Source: an uncultured Rhodospirillaceae bacterium (GTDB taxonomy: Bacteria; Pseudomonadota; Alphaproteobacteria; Rhodospirillales; UBA2165). Taken from it: DNA of 7,270 bases. This document shows positions 1 to 6,878 of the stretch, piece by piece; position 1 is the stretch's first letter; the number at the start of each line of letters is the position of its first letter. A model generated the notes under the pieces. That model did not search any database and was not told where the DNA came from. It was given only the letters and a program-made list of their open reading frames with translations. The stretch covers positions 1 through 7,270 of the forward strand of contig CAJXJM010000127.1 of assembly GCA_913054205.1 (NCBI GenBank), read 5' to 3'. The position numbers and the translations under genes were made by a program.

Positions 1-2095
1 TACAGCCCTCCAAAAGCGCTTGGCCAATGCCTTGGGCAATACCACCATGCACCTGTCCTTCAACAATCATCGGGTTGATCACGGTTCCGGGGTCATCAGA
101 TGCGGTGAATTTCACAACTTCTGTGACACCGGTTGTCGGATCTACTTCAACCTCGCAGATATGACAGCCACCCGGATAGGTGAAGTTAGCCGGATCATAA
201 AAGGCAGTTTCCTCCAAGCCCGGTTCTAACTCCTCCAGCGGATAATTATGTGGCACGTAAGCCGCCAAAGCCACCTCACCAAAAGCCATCGACTTATCCG
301 TACCTGCGACGGTAAAGCTTCCGTCCTTGAACTCAATGTCGCTCTCGCCAGCCTCAAGAATATGAGAGACAATTTTGATCGACTTGGCGACGATCTTGTC
401 CAAGGCTTTGTCGATGGCGGTACCACCCACCGCTAACGACCGAGAGCCATACGTACCCATGCCAAACGGAATTTTAGCTGTGTCACCATGAACAATCTCT
501 ATATTGTCGGTATGCATACCAAGTTTTTCAGAGACCAATTGAGCAAATGCTGTTTCGTGGCCCTGACCGTGAGAATGACTGCCGGTAAAAACTGTCACAC
601 TACCGGTTGGATGGACGCGAACATTGGCAACCTCATAAAGCCCGGCCCGGGCACCCAAGGCACCAGCGAGGGCGGAAGGTGCCGCGCCGCAAGCCTCCAC
701 ATAGGTGGAATAGCCAATACCGCGCAGTTTGCCGTTTTTAGCAGACTCAGCTTTACGGGCATCAAACCCATCCACTTCGCCGCGTTTAAGAGCCGTATCA
801 AGCGTGGCATTGTAGTTGCCTGAATCATAGGCCAGCGCAACCGGCGTCTGATACGGGAAGGCATCTTCCGGAATAAAGTTTTTCCGGCGAATGTCCACTT
901 GGTCAATGCCCATTTCCCGCGCCGCCCGATCGACCAGACGCTCGAGAATATAGGTTGCTTCCGGACGCCCAGCGCCCCGGTACGCATCAACCGGCACCGT
1001 ATTGGTGAAGACAGCTATAATGTTGCTGTAGATCACTGGCGTCGTATAAACACCGGCCATCAGGACCGAGTGCATATAGGTCGGAACGGCTGCCGCAAAG
1101 GTTGACAAATACGCCCCCAAATTAGCGAGGGTTTCTTCTTTGAGCCCCAGGAACTTGCCGTCTTTATCGAGAGCCAGCGACGCCTTGGTCACATGATCAC
1201 GGCCATGCGCATCAGACATAAAGGCTTCCGAGCGATCCGAGGTCCATTTCACCGGACGTTTAATTTGCGCAGATGCCCAGGTGACCAATGCCTCTTCGGC
1301 ATAATGGAAAATTTTAGAGCCAAAGCCGCCGCCAACATCCGGCGCCACGATCCGCAGTTTATGCTCGGGAATTTGCAAGACAAAGGCACCCATTAAAAGT
1401 CGGATCAAATGGGGATTTTGCGTCGTCGTATAGAGCGTGTAATCACCGGTGGAATCTTCAAATTCACCAATTGCCACCCGCGGTTCCATCGAGTTTGGAA
1501 TGAGCCGGTTGTTGACGATATCGATAGAGGTTACGTGATGCGCGCCTTCAAAGACTTTGTCGACTTCAGCTTTGTCACCGATTGCCCAATCAAAGCAGAT
1601 ATTGTCCTCAGCTTCATCATGAACCGATTGACCGCCTTCAATGGCTTTAGTCATATCGATAACCACTGGCAGATCAGAAAGATCAACTTTGATCAACGCC
1701 GCCGCATTTTTTGCCTGCTTTCTGCTCTCGGCAATCACGACAGCGATCGGATCACCAACATGACGGACTTTGCCTTGCGCCAAAATAGGGTGGCCCGGCT
1801 CCTTCATGGGGTCACCGTTCTGGAACGTCAGCGCCCATCCACACGGAATGCCGCCAAGTTCGGCAGCCGCTATATCCGCGCCGGTGAAGACCGCAACCAC
1901 GCCATCGGCTTTTTCCGCAGCGCTTGTATCGACGCCGTTGAGCGTGGCATGCGCCACATCACTTCTTAAAAAATGAGCATAGGTCTGGCCCGGACGATTG
2001 ATATCATCCGTATAATTGCCTTTGCCCGTTATAAAGCGTTTGTCTTCCTTGCGGAGAACTGACGCACCAATACCTGTATTGTTTCCATCTGGCAT
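1..2095 (-). CDS. Xanthine dehydrogenase-family molybdopterin-binding large subunit (CoxL-like, form II), C-terminus off the window
   Basis: Large catalytic subunit of a molybdenum hydroxylase. I translated the frame from the ATG at 2095 to the left edge and found it open for 698 codons; family members are about 780-800 residues, so roughly the last 80-100 are missing. The N-terminal domain starts [18 protein letters not shown]. The Moco domain shows Q226 in TTQNPH (the glutamine next to the Mo apical position in CoxL), DVGGGFGSK (residues 253-261), the active-site loop AYRGAGR (371-377) and [11 protein letters not shown] (Q511). True CO dehydrogenases carry AYxCSFR, whose Cys holds the Cu-Mo site; here it is AYRGAGR, so CO oxidation is not supported and the substrate is unknown. 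The catalytic Glu motif (GxGE) would lie in the missing part. The start sits 4 nt after the small-subunit stop, preceded by an AAGG-type Shine-Dalgarno, so the two genes are co-transcribed and probably translationally coupled. Automated labels such as 'carbon monoxide dehydrogenase' would be over-specific. Confidence 0.93.
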   Translation of the reverse strand, partial: MPDGNNTGIGASVLRKEDKRFITGKGNYTDDINRPGQTYAHFLRSDVAHATLNGVDTSAAEKADGVVAVFTGADIAAAELGGIPCGWALTFQNGDPMKEPGHPILAQGKVRHVGDPIAVVIAESRKQAKNAAALIKVDLSDLPVVIDMTKAIEGGQSVHDEAEDNICFDWAIGDKAEVDKVFEGAHHVTSIDIVNNRLIPNSMEPRVAIGEFEDSTGDYTLYTTTQNPHLIRLLMGAFVLQIPEHKLRIVAPDVGGGFGSKIFHYAEEALVTWASAQIKRPVKWTSDRSEAFMSDAHGRDHVTKASLALDKDGKFLGLKEETLANLGAYLSTFAAAVPTYMHSVLMAGVYTTPVIYSNIIAVFTNTVPVDAYRGAGRPEATYILERLVDRAAREMGIDQVDIRRKNFIPEDAFPYQTPVALAYDSGNYNATLDTALKRGEVDGFDARKAESAKNGKLRGIGYSTYVEACGAAPSALAGALGARAGLYEVANVRVHPTGSVTVFTGSHSHGQGHETAFAQLVSEKLGMHTDNIEIVHGDTAKIPFGMGTYGSRSLAVGGTAIDKALDKIVAKSIKIVSHILEAGESDIEFKDGSFTVAGTDKSMAFGEVALAAYVPHNYPLEELEPGLEETAFYDPANFTYPGGCHICEVEVDPTTGVTEVVKFTASDDPGTVINPMIVEGQVHGGIAQGIGQALLEGC

Positions 2096-2099
2096 GACC

Positions 2100-2567
2100 T
2101 TATCCCTTCATTTCCGCAGCAGCCGCTTGAACGGCTTTGACGATGTTGTGGTAGCCCGTGCACCGGCAGATATTGCCTTCGAGGCCATGGCGAATGTCAG
2201 CTTCTGAAAGATCTGAATTTTTATTCACCAGATCAATCGCGCTGATCATCATGCCCGGCGTACAGAAGCCGCATTGCAGTGCATGGTTCTCATGGAACGC
2301 CTTCTGCATGGGATGAAGATCACCGTTGGTCGCGAGGCCCTCGATTGTGGTTACGCTTGCGCCTTCCGCCTGCACCGCCAAGATTGAGCAGCTTTTAACG
2401 GAATCGTCATTGACCATGACGACACAGGCACCGCATTGACTGGTATCACAGCCGATGTGCGTGCCGGTTAAACTTAGGGTTTCTCTAATAAAATCTGAAA
2501 GAAGTGTGTCCGGCTCGGTCTCTGCTGATACAGCATTGCCGTTCACCGTCATCGATACGGTTGTCAT
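2100..2567 (-). CDS. (2Fe-2S)-binding small subunit of molybdenum hydroxylase (CoxS-like)
   Basis: Electron-transfer subunit that passes electrons from the molybdenum site of the large subunit to a flavin subunit or other acceptor in the cytoplasm. The 155-residue product has the complete two-cluster layout. The N-terminal plant-ferredoxin-type domain has C40-x4-C45-x2-C48-x11-C60, and the C-terminal all-helical domain has C99-x2-C102-x31-C134-x-C136 (QCGFC ... [12 protein letters not shown]). An ATG 33 nt further upstream (2600) is in frame, but I chose 2567 because GGGAGG lies 4 nt before it and because family members begin close to the TVNG beta strand; the extra residues [11 protein letters not shown] look like leader translation. 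It is the first gene of the unit, followed after 4 nt by the CoxL-like gene. The order S-L is common for form II clusters, usually with an M (FAD) gene nearby; none is visible here. Confidence 0.95.
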   Translation of the reverse strand: MTTVSMTVNGNAVSAETEPDTLLSDFIRETLSLTGTHIGCDTSQCGACVVMVNDDSVKSCSILAVQAEGASVTTIEGLATNGDLHPMQKAFHENHALQCGFCTPGMMISAIDLVNKNSDLSEADIRHGLEGNICRCTGYHNIVKAVQAAAAEMKG

Positions 2568-2571
2568 GGTG

Positions 2572-2577
2572 CCTCCC
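2572..2577 (-). promoter_or_regulatory. Shine-Dalgarno GGGAGG of the CoxS-like gene
   Basis: On the minus strand GGGAGG is followed by CACC and then the ATG at 2567. This strong site decides the start against the in-frame ATG at 2600, which has no comparable site. Confidence 0.8.
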
Positions 2578-2872
2578 AAAATGTGCGGCCTTCGGCCCAA
2601 TTTTATCTAGGGGCCTGTTAGCCTTATCTAATGCCTGGTCCTATTGCGGTGAGTGTGCGGAGTCTGAAATAATAAATCAACAGGTTTTCTGAAGAATATC
2701 CAGGATCCAAAGAAAAAATAACTTTTTACGAACCAAGCTACAGCGCGGCGCAACAATGCAATCCATTTTTGCCTTCAAAAACAAAAAAGGCCACGCAACT
2801 AACGCCAACGGGATTGATAGGATATTCCAGAAATAACTAAAATCACCAAATTAGATACTCTTTTCTCCAATT

Positions 2873-2900
2873 TTGATTTTTTCCCTCATTACGCTATAGT
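2873..2900 (+). promoter_or_regulatory. Candidate sigma-70-type promoter for the metallophosphatase remnant
   Basis: TTGATT (2873-2878, 4/6 match to TTGACA), a 16-nt spacer and TATAGT (2895-2900, 5/6 match to TATAAT). It would start transcription near 2907, giving a leader of about 65 nt before the ATG at 2973. Inference from consensus only, in AT-rich DNA where such matches occur by chance. Confidence 0.4.
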
Positions 2901-2972
2901 TTTTTCGAAGTAACATCCGCAAAAAAAATCAAACTAAAACTGAACCTAACTATAAACTGGGAGCATAAAATA

Positions 2973-3209
2973 ATGATTTATATGAAAAACAATTCTTATC
3001 GAAAACCTATAATATTTATTCAATCATTCGGTTTGGCATCACTGCTGGTTGGCGTTGCGTTGATAACAGGATCACCGAATGCCAATGCCCAATCGTCGAA
3101 ATTCGAATTCGGTGTCCTTGGTGATACACAATATTCATTAAAAACTGAACCAGAACTTCCCAAAATGATCGCTCAGATGAACCAGAACGAGCAAAAGAGG
3201 AAAATATAA
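2973..3209 (+). pseudogene. N-terminal remnant of an exported metallophosphatase-like protein
   Basis: The reading frame has a good start: GGGAG lies 9 nt before the ATG at 2973, and an upstream promoter candidate is present. The 78-residue product has a classical signal peptide: basic stretch (KNNSYRK), a hydrophobic core around residues 13-32, and a signal peptidase I site A37-N38-A39 before Q40. The mature part opens SSKFEFGVLGDTQYS, followed by EPELPKMIAQMN. A beta strand running into GDTQY is what I would expect at the start of a calcineurin-like metallophosphoesterase, with D51 as the first metal ligand. The frame then stops at 3207-3209. The remaining 200 or more residues with the GDxx, GNHE/D and histidine motifs are absent from all frames before serA, so the gene appears truncated by a 3' deletion. 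Alternatively it is a functional short secreted peptide of about 39 residues. The family assignment rests on a short stretch and is tentative. Confidence 0.5.
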
Positions 3210-3432
3210 TATTCGGCTTGGTTTCAGTCACAAATTCCTTGGAAGGTTTAAACAACCTTGAAAGATAATCCTGCAGTCACGCTAAAAAATTAAAGCGCCT
3301 TGCTTCGAAGACACTTTACAAGGTTCGTCAAGAGAATTACAAGGTGAAGATTGCGAAAGTCGACACGGTCCGCCATTACAGTATGGCGGGCCGTATTTCA
3401 GTAACTATAGCTTTAGAAATGCTATACCAGCC
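3210..3432. other. Intergenic region between the remnant and the end of serA
   Basis: No supported gene. I looked in all frames for a continuation of the metallophosphatase and found none. A start-less open stretch of about 55 codons on the plus strand (about 3269-3430) has no recognisable content. The only clear structure is the inverted repeat at 3365-3394. Confidence 0.5.
3365..3394. terminator. GC-rich inverted repeat, probable (bidirectional) terminator downstream of serA
   Basis: Two 12-nt arms, ACGGTCCGCCAT (3365-3376) and ATGGCGGGCCGT (3383-3394), flank a 6-nt loop. All 12 positions pair in a plus-strand transcript (one G-U); a minus-strand transcript has one A-C mismatch. It lies 38 nt beyond the serA stop and about 155 nt beyond the plus-strand remnant, where convergent units need a stop. 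Neither side has a good U-tract, although short GAAA/TTTC flanks could extend the stem, so efficient intrinsic termination is inference. Confidence 0.5.
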
Positions 3433-5010
3433 CTAAAATCTCAGCGGCACCGCACGAACAACTTGCGAAATGGCACGGACTTTTTCCGCAATTTCTTCAG
3501 AAACCGGCTCATCAATTTCAATCAGACAAATCGCATCGCCGCCCTCTTGGTTGCGGCCGAGATTAAAGGTCGCAATATTGATATTGTTCTCTCCCAGCAT
3601 GGTTCCGAGAGCGCCAATCAGACCGGGCTTATCCTCATTGGTGATGAACAGCATGTTGGGACCGAGCTCTGCATCAATCGCGATGCCCTTGATTTCAACG
3701 ATGCGGGGTTTATCTCCGGCAAACAACGTTCCCGAAAGAGCGCGGGTTTGCGCCTCAGTTGTCACCGTCAGAGTGATCAAAGTCTGGAACTCATCCAAAC
3801 TTTCACACGTCACTTCTGAGATTTCAATATTGCGCTCCTTGGCAACTGTCGGCGCGCTCACCATATTCACGGTTTCCAGGAGCGGCGACAGCAGCCCTTT
3901 TAAAACCACGGCCGTCAACGGCTTGGTGTTGAGCTCTGATGCGTGACCACAATATTCAATTTGGACTTTTTTGATCGCCGTTTCAGTCACCTGCCCGGCA
4001 AAGCTGCCAAGCTGTTCCGCGAGCTTGAGATAGGGCGCAAGCTTTGGTGCGTCTTCAGCACTCACGGAAGGCATATTGATCGCATTTACGACCGTGCCTT
4101 CGAGGAGATAATCAGAAAGTTGCTCGGCGACTTGAATAGCCACATTGACCTGCGCTTCATCGGTAGACGCACCCAAATGCGGTGTCACGATAACCTGCTC
4201 CATACCAAAAAGAACATTTTCTTTAGCCGGCTCTACTTCGAACACATCAATGGCGGCACCCGCGACTTTTCCGCTATCAATGGCAGCCTTGAGATCAGCC
4301 TCAACAACCAAGCCACCTCGTGCACAGTTGATGATGCGAACGCCATCTTTCATTTTAGCAAAAGCATCGGCATTGACGATACCGCGTGTGGCATCCGTCA
4401 TCGGCGTATGCAAGCTGATAAAATCAGCACGCGGGAACAATTCGTCCAGTTCGACTTTTTCAACACCTAAGTCAGCCGCACGCTCCTCGGACAAATAAGG
4501 ATCATAAGCAATAACCTTCATCTTTAGACCCAGAGCGCGATCAGCTACGATGGCACCAATATTCCCGCAGCCAATGATACCCAGGGTTTTTGCCGTTAAC
4601 TCGGCACCCATGAACTTTGACTTTTCCCATTTGCCTTCATGAGTCGAGGCGCTCGCTTGCGGGATATCGCGTGCCAATGAAAACATCATTGCAATGGTAT
4701 GCTCGGCTGTCGTGATCGAATTACCAAACGGCGTATTCATCACGACGATGCCGCGCGCAGAGGCTGCATTTATATCGATATTGTCGACACCAATGCCGGC
4801 TCGGCCAATCACTTTCATATTGGTCGCGGCTTCCAAAATTTCTGCATTTGGCTTGGTGGAAGAGCGCACGGCCAATCCATCATATTCGCCAATGCAGGCT
4901 TTAAGCTCTTCCGGGTCCATCCCGGTGATAACGTCTACTTCAATGCCGCGCTCTTTGAAAATCTCTTCAGCACGCGGGCTCATTTTGTCGGAAATTAGAA
5001 CCTTTGGCAT
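3433..5010 (-). CDS. serA: D-3-phosphoglycerate dehydrogenase
   Basis: Oxidises 3-phosphoglycerate to 3-phosphohydroxypyruvate with NAD+, the first step of the phosphorylated serine pathway in the cytoplasm. At 525 residues it is the long, four-domain form. A split substrate-binding domain (about 1-98 and 285-310) surrounds the nucleotide-binding domain (about 99-284), which has GCGNIG (147-152) and D170 at the end of the second strand for the NAD ribose. Catalytic residues are R231 (NCARGG), E260 (DVFEVEP) and H278 (TPHLGAST). Then come an intervening ASB-type domain (about 315-440) and a C-terminal ACT domain (about 453-525, NEDKPGLIGALG), the usual site of serine feedback inhibition. Start: ATG at 5010 with GAGGAG 7 nt upstream. 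It follows serC by 34 nt with no evident promoter between, so it should be read from the serC promoter. The frame is intact, with no anomaly. Confidence 0.98.
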   Translation of the reverse strand: MPKVLISDKMSPRAEEIFKERGIEVDVITGMDPEELKACIGEYDGLAVRSSTKPNAEILEAATNMKVIGRAGIGVDNIDINAASARGIVVMNTPFGNSITTAEHTIAMMFSLARDIPQASASTHEGKWEKSKFMGAELTAKTLGIIGCGNIGAIVADRALGLKMKVIAYDPYLSEERAADLGVEKVELDELFPRADFISLHTPMTDATRGIVNADAFAKMKDGVRIINCARGGLVVEADLKAAIDSGKVAGAAIDVFEVEPAKENVLFGMEQVIVTPHLGASTDEAQVNVAIQVAEQLSDYLLEGTVVNAINMPSVSAEDAPKLAPYLKLAEQLGSFAGQVTETAIKKVQIEYCGHASELNTKPLTAVVLKGLLSPLLETVNMVSAPTVAKERNIEISEVTCESLDEFQTLITLTVTTEAQTRALSGTLFAGDKPRIVEIKGIAIDAELGPNMLFITNEDKPGLIGALGTMLGENNINIATFNLGRNQEGGDAICLIEIDEPVSEEIAEKVRAISQVVRAVPLRF

Positions 5011-5017
5011 GGGTTCA

Positions 5018-5023
5018 CTCCTC
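5018..5023 (-). promoter_or_regulatory. Shine-Dalgarno GAGGAG of serA
   Basis: GAGGAG on the minus strand, 7 nt before the serA ATG and inside the 34-nt serC-serA gap. It gives serA its own ribosome entry independent of the structured serC site. Confidence 0.75.
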
Positions 5024-5044
5024 TATTTCTAAATTTTAATAAAA

Positions 5045-6214
5045 TTATGCAGCGTATTCAGATGCGACTTGAGCCAGAGCCCAGTCAATCCACGGCGTTA
5101 GTGCTTTGAGATCAGAGGTCTCAATTGTTGCGCCTGCCCAAATACGAAGTCCTGAAGGTGCATCCCGATAAGCATCAACATCATAGGCAATGCTTTCTTC
5201 ATCAAGGAGTGCACCCACGCGTTTTGCCGCTGCGGCCTGATCATCTTCGCTTAAAGCTGCAAACCAATCAGCGGTAATTTTCAGACAAACCGACGTGCAA
5301 GACCGTGTCTCTGGAACATCGGCAAGAAAGTCAACGTGACCTCCATTGCCAACCCAGCGGGCAAGCTCAGCGAGATTGCCTTCAGAACGTTGGATCAAGC
5401 TTTTAAGCCCACCGATACTGTCGGCCCAATTGAGGCCGTCCAGCGCATCTTCAACACAGAGCATGGAAGGTGTATTGATGGTCGCCGCTTTAAAGATGCC
5501 CTCGTTCAATTTGCCGCCAGACGTCAAACGGAAAATCTTCGGCAACGGCCACGGCGGCGTATAACTTTCGAGGCGTTCAACTGCTCTAGGGCTCAAAACC
5601 AGCATGCCGTGCTGAGCTTCGCCGCCCATCACTTTCTGCCAGGAATAGGTCGTCACATCGAGCTTGTCCCAAGCGATATCCATCGCGAATACAGCGGATG
5701 TCGCATCACAGAAAGTCAGCCCTTCACGGTCGCTTGGAATCCAATCACCGTTAGGAACGCGAACGCCCGAGGTCGTGCCATTCCAGGTGAAAACCACATC
5801 TCTGGTGAAATCAACTTCACTGAGATCGGGAAGCTGGCCATAGCCGGCTTTTAATTCCCGCACATCCTTGAGCTTCAACTGATTGGTGACATCACCGACC
5901 CAGCCCTTACCGAAGCTTTCCCATTGCAGCATATCAACGCCGCGGGCACCGAGCATTGACCACAGCGCCATTTCGACCGCGCCGGTGTCAGAACCCGCAA
6001 CAATACCAATGCGGTAATCCTCAGGAATTCCAAGGATAGCGCGGGTTTTATCAATAACTTCCTGAATTCTGGCTTTGCCGGGTTTGGAGCGGTGAGACCG
6101 TCCAACCAAGGCGTCATTGAGGACCGCTGGCGACCAGCCAGGACGTTTAGCACAGGGTCCGGAAGAGAAATTAGGGTTTGCCGGACGGATGTCCGGTTTC
6201 GTCATATTTGTCAT
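5045..6214 (-). CDS. serC: Phosphoserine aminotransferase
   Basis: PLP enzyme that transfers the amino group of glutamate to 3-phosphohydroxypyruvate, giving O-phosphoserine (second step of serine synthesis); in many bacteria it also acts in pyridoxal phosphate synthesis. The 389-residue product is the alphaproteobacterial type: N-terminal [27 protein letters not shown] (about 38-47), [12 protein letters not shown] (74-85), a cofactor aspartate in FCDATSA (D170), and the Schiff-base lysine K194 in SWQKVMGGE. The conserved stretch ending [11 protein letters not shown] follows. An in-frame ATG exists at 6286, but the 24 extra residues are unlike the family and run through the leader structure. 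The ATG at 6214 has GGAG 8 nt upstream and is preferred; the ATG at 6205 (MTKPD) is a weaker alternative. It is the first gene of a serC-serA operon. Regulation probably acts through the leader hairpin that overlaps its ribosome binding site. Confidence 0.97.
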   Translation of the reverse strand: MTNMTKPDIRPANPNFSSGPCAKRPGWSPAVLNDALVGRSHRSKPGKARIQEVIDKTRAILGIPEDYRIGIVAGSDTGAVEMALWSMLGARGVDMLQWESFGKGWVGDVTNQLKLKDVRELKAGYGQLPDLSEVDFTRDVVFTWNGTTSGVRVPNGDWIPSDREGLTFCDATSAVFAMDIAWDKLDVTTYSWQKVMGGEAQHGMLVLSPRAVERLESYTPPWPLPKIFRLTSGGKLNEGIFKAATINTPSMLCVEDALDGLNWADSIGGLKSLIQRSEGNLAELARWVGNGGHVDFLADVPETRSCTSVCLKITADWFAALSEDDQAAAAKRVGALLDEESIAYDVDAYRDAPSGLRIWAGATIETSDLKALTPWIDWALAQVASEYAA

Positions 6215-6221
6215 CTGTTTT

Positions 6222-6244
6222 ACTCCTATCCTTACAGATAGAAA
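6222..6244 (-). promoter_or_regulatory. Hairpin sequestering the serC Shine-Dalgarno (proximal copy)
   Basis: In the minus-strand transcript CTATC (6241-6237) pairs with GATAG (6230-6226) across a 6-nt loop UGUAAG. The stem extends outward by U-G, U-A and U-G pairs (6242-6244 with 6225-6223), giving 8 pairs in all. This buries the GGAG (6226-6223) that lies 8 nt before the serC ATG. The pairing is read directly from the sequence; translational control is inference. Confidence 0.55.
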
Positions 6245-6308
6245 TACACTACTTAACACATTGATTTCGTTATGTTTTAAAATCACTGTATCAAAACTGT
6301 AGCAAATT

Positions 6309-6328
6309 CCTATCTTTTTACAGATAGG
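6309..6328 (-). promoter_or_regulatory. Distal copy of the serC leader hairpin
   Basis: Perfect 7-bp stem: CCTATCT (6328-6322 on the minus strand) with AGATAGG (6315-6309), loop GTAAAA. Its sequence CTATCTGTAA..GATAGGA repeats that of the proximal hairpin at the serC ribosome binding site, 86 nt apart. The downstream arm AGATAGGAA (6315-6307) can instead pair with TTTCTATCT (6244-6236) of the proximal hairpin over 9 positions with one G-U, which would release the Shine-Dalgarno. Confidence 0.55.
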
Positions 6329-6329
6329 T

Positions 6330-6349
6330 TGACGGCGTTGGGACCGTCA
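6330..6349 (-). promoter_or_regulatory. First hairpin of the serC leader
   Basis: TGACGG (6349-6344 on the minus strand) pairs with CCGTCA (6335-6330), a 6-bp stem with an 8-nt loop TCCCAACG. It ends 1 nt before the distal CTATCT hairpin, so the two stand in tandem near the predicted transcript start. From memory, tandem hairpins before serC resemble the alphaproteobacterial 'serC' RNA motif found by comparative genomics; I could not test the match. Confidence 0.45.
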
Positions 6350-6360
6350 GCCCGCCGCAC

Positions 6361-6388
6361 GTTGTAAAGACTTTCCTACTAAAGTCAA
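6361..6388 (-). promoter_or_regulatory. Candidate serC-serA operon promoter
   Basis: Minus strand TTGACT (6388-6383, 5/6 match to TTGACA), a 16-nt spacer and TACAAC (6366-6361, 4/6 match to TATAAT). A start near 6354 would place the transcript's 5' end just before the TGACGG hairpin and give a leader of about 140 nt. The fit between predicted start and onset of the structured leader is the main support. Confidence 0.45.
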
Positions 6389-6465
6389 TTCGGATTTATT
6401 GCAGAGTAGCTACCACCAACTACCTGTCTCTCTCTTAAGATAGCAAAAGAATAAATTCAACAAGG

Positions 6466-6774
6466 TTAATCTTGAAGTAAACGAAACACGTCATCTATAG
6501 AAATAATTATCGCATAGATTAACAGTAATAAAATCATCATTCCAAAATATCTATGAAACCCTTTTTTCTCATTTTTGATAGTATTCCACGCAGAGCGCAG
6601 CGAACCAATTAATGCCAATACTAAGATAATAACAAATACTATTGCTCCGACCATGAAAGGTGGATTTAAAATTAACAATAAAGAAGTAGCAATAAGATAG
6701 GTGAGTATTAAAATTACGATTGACCAGTATTGATTAATTTGTCCAGTCAAATATCTTATAAAGAATGCTCGCAT
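6466..6774 (-). CDS. Small three-helix membrane protein of unknown function
   Basis: I do not recognise this 102-residue protein. It has an excellent start (AAGGAG 5 nt before the ATG at 6774), which makes it a likely real gene. A short amphipathic or basic N-terminus (MRAFFIRYLTGQINQYW) is followed by three predicted transmembrane segments at about residues 17-37, 40-60 and 77-94. A basic cytoplasmic-type loop, RSAWNTIKNEKKGFHRYFG (about 60-78), joins the second and third. The tail is short and acidic (DDVFRLLQD). There are no cysteines or obvious catalytic motif. It is markedly more AT-rich than serC, serA and the CoxL-like gene, which could mean recent acquisition or simply the codon bias of a small membrane protein. 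It lies between the transporter fragment (gap of about 100 nt) and the serC promoter, so co-transcription with the transporter is possible. No terminator is seen after it. Confidence 0.7.
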   Translation of the reverse strand: MRAFFIRYLTGQINQYWSIVILILTYLIATSLLLILNPPFMVGAIVFVIILVLALIGSLRSAWNTIKNEKKGFHRYFGMMILLLLIYAIIISIDDVFRLLQD

Positions 6775-6878
6775 TATTTCTCCTTAGCCTTGCAGGCAAA
6801 TGGTGCATTTTATGGCCAAATTCAAGTAGAAACACGTCTAGATTGCATACTATGTTATGATTCTAGAAATGATACTGC
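6775..6878. other. Intergenic gap between transporter and small membrane protein gene
   Basis: About 100 nt, AT-rich. TCTAGA occurs twice (6837-6842 and 6862-6867), flanking 19 nt. I could not pick out a promoter with acceptable spacing for the membrane protein gene, so read-through from the transporter gene remains possible. Confidence 0.4.

Larger units (their letters stand above)
2568..2972. other. AT-rich intergenic region between divergent transcription units
   Basis: About 400 bases with no supported gene. It must hold the minus-strand promoter of the CoxS/CoxL-like pair, but I find no convincing -35/-10 pair for it. On the plus strand it holds the promoter and leader of the metallophosphatase remnant (separate entries). 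A short GGCC-TTC-GGCC inverted repeat (2587-2597) lies just upstream of the CoxS-like Shine-Dalgarno; at 4 bp it is too short to call. TTATCTA occurs twice (about 2602-2636), possibly by chance. The region is clearly richer in A+T than the flanking genes, with several A- and T-runs. Confidence 0.6.

Noticed and set aside
2587..2597. GGCC-TTC-GGCC inverted repeat upstream of the CoxS-like gene as a terminator or riboswitch stem
   Set aside because: Only 4 bp, and no transcription unit that would need termination there.
2567..2600. Upstream ATG at 2600 as the start of the CoxS-like protein
   Set aside because: The extra 11 residues are unlike the family and the strong GGGAGG points to 2567.
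2774..2798. GCCTT/AAGGC repeat around A-runs in the divergent intergenic region
   Set aside because: A 5-bp stem with an 11-nt loop is not significant in this composition.
2694..2827. 8-bp inverted repeat GAATATCC/GGATATTC about 118 nt apart
   Set aside because: Short and widely spaced in AT-rich DNA, so explainable by chance; no target-site duplication or transposase nearby.
3016..3255. 79-residue open frame on the minus strand overlapping the metallophosphatase remnant
   Set aside because: No recognisable motif, no good Shine-Dalgarno, and antisense to a frame with a signal peptide and start signals.
3269..3430. Start-less open stretch of about 55 codons on the plus strand, considered as a C-terminal metallophosphatase remnant
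   Set aside because: The translation (for example LYKVRQENYKVKIAKVD) shows no metallophosphoesterase motif and the stretch lies across the terminator-like repeat.
5336..5854. Long plus-strand open frames (up to 175 codons) opposite serC, serA and the CoxL-like gene
   Set aside because: They are shadows of conserved minus-strand genes and have no family resemblance or start signals.
6214..6286. Upstream ATG at 6286 as the start of SerC
   Set aside because: The 24 extra residues are not SerC-like and are encoded by the hairpin leader; GGAG at the right distance supports 6214.
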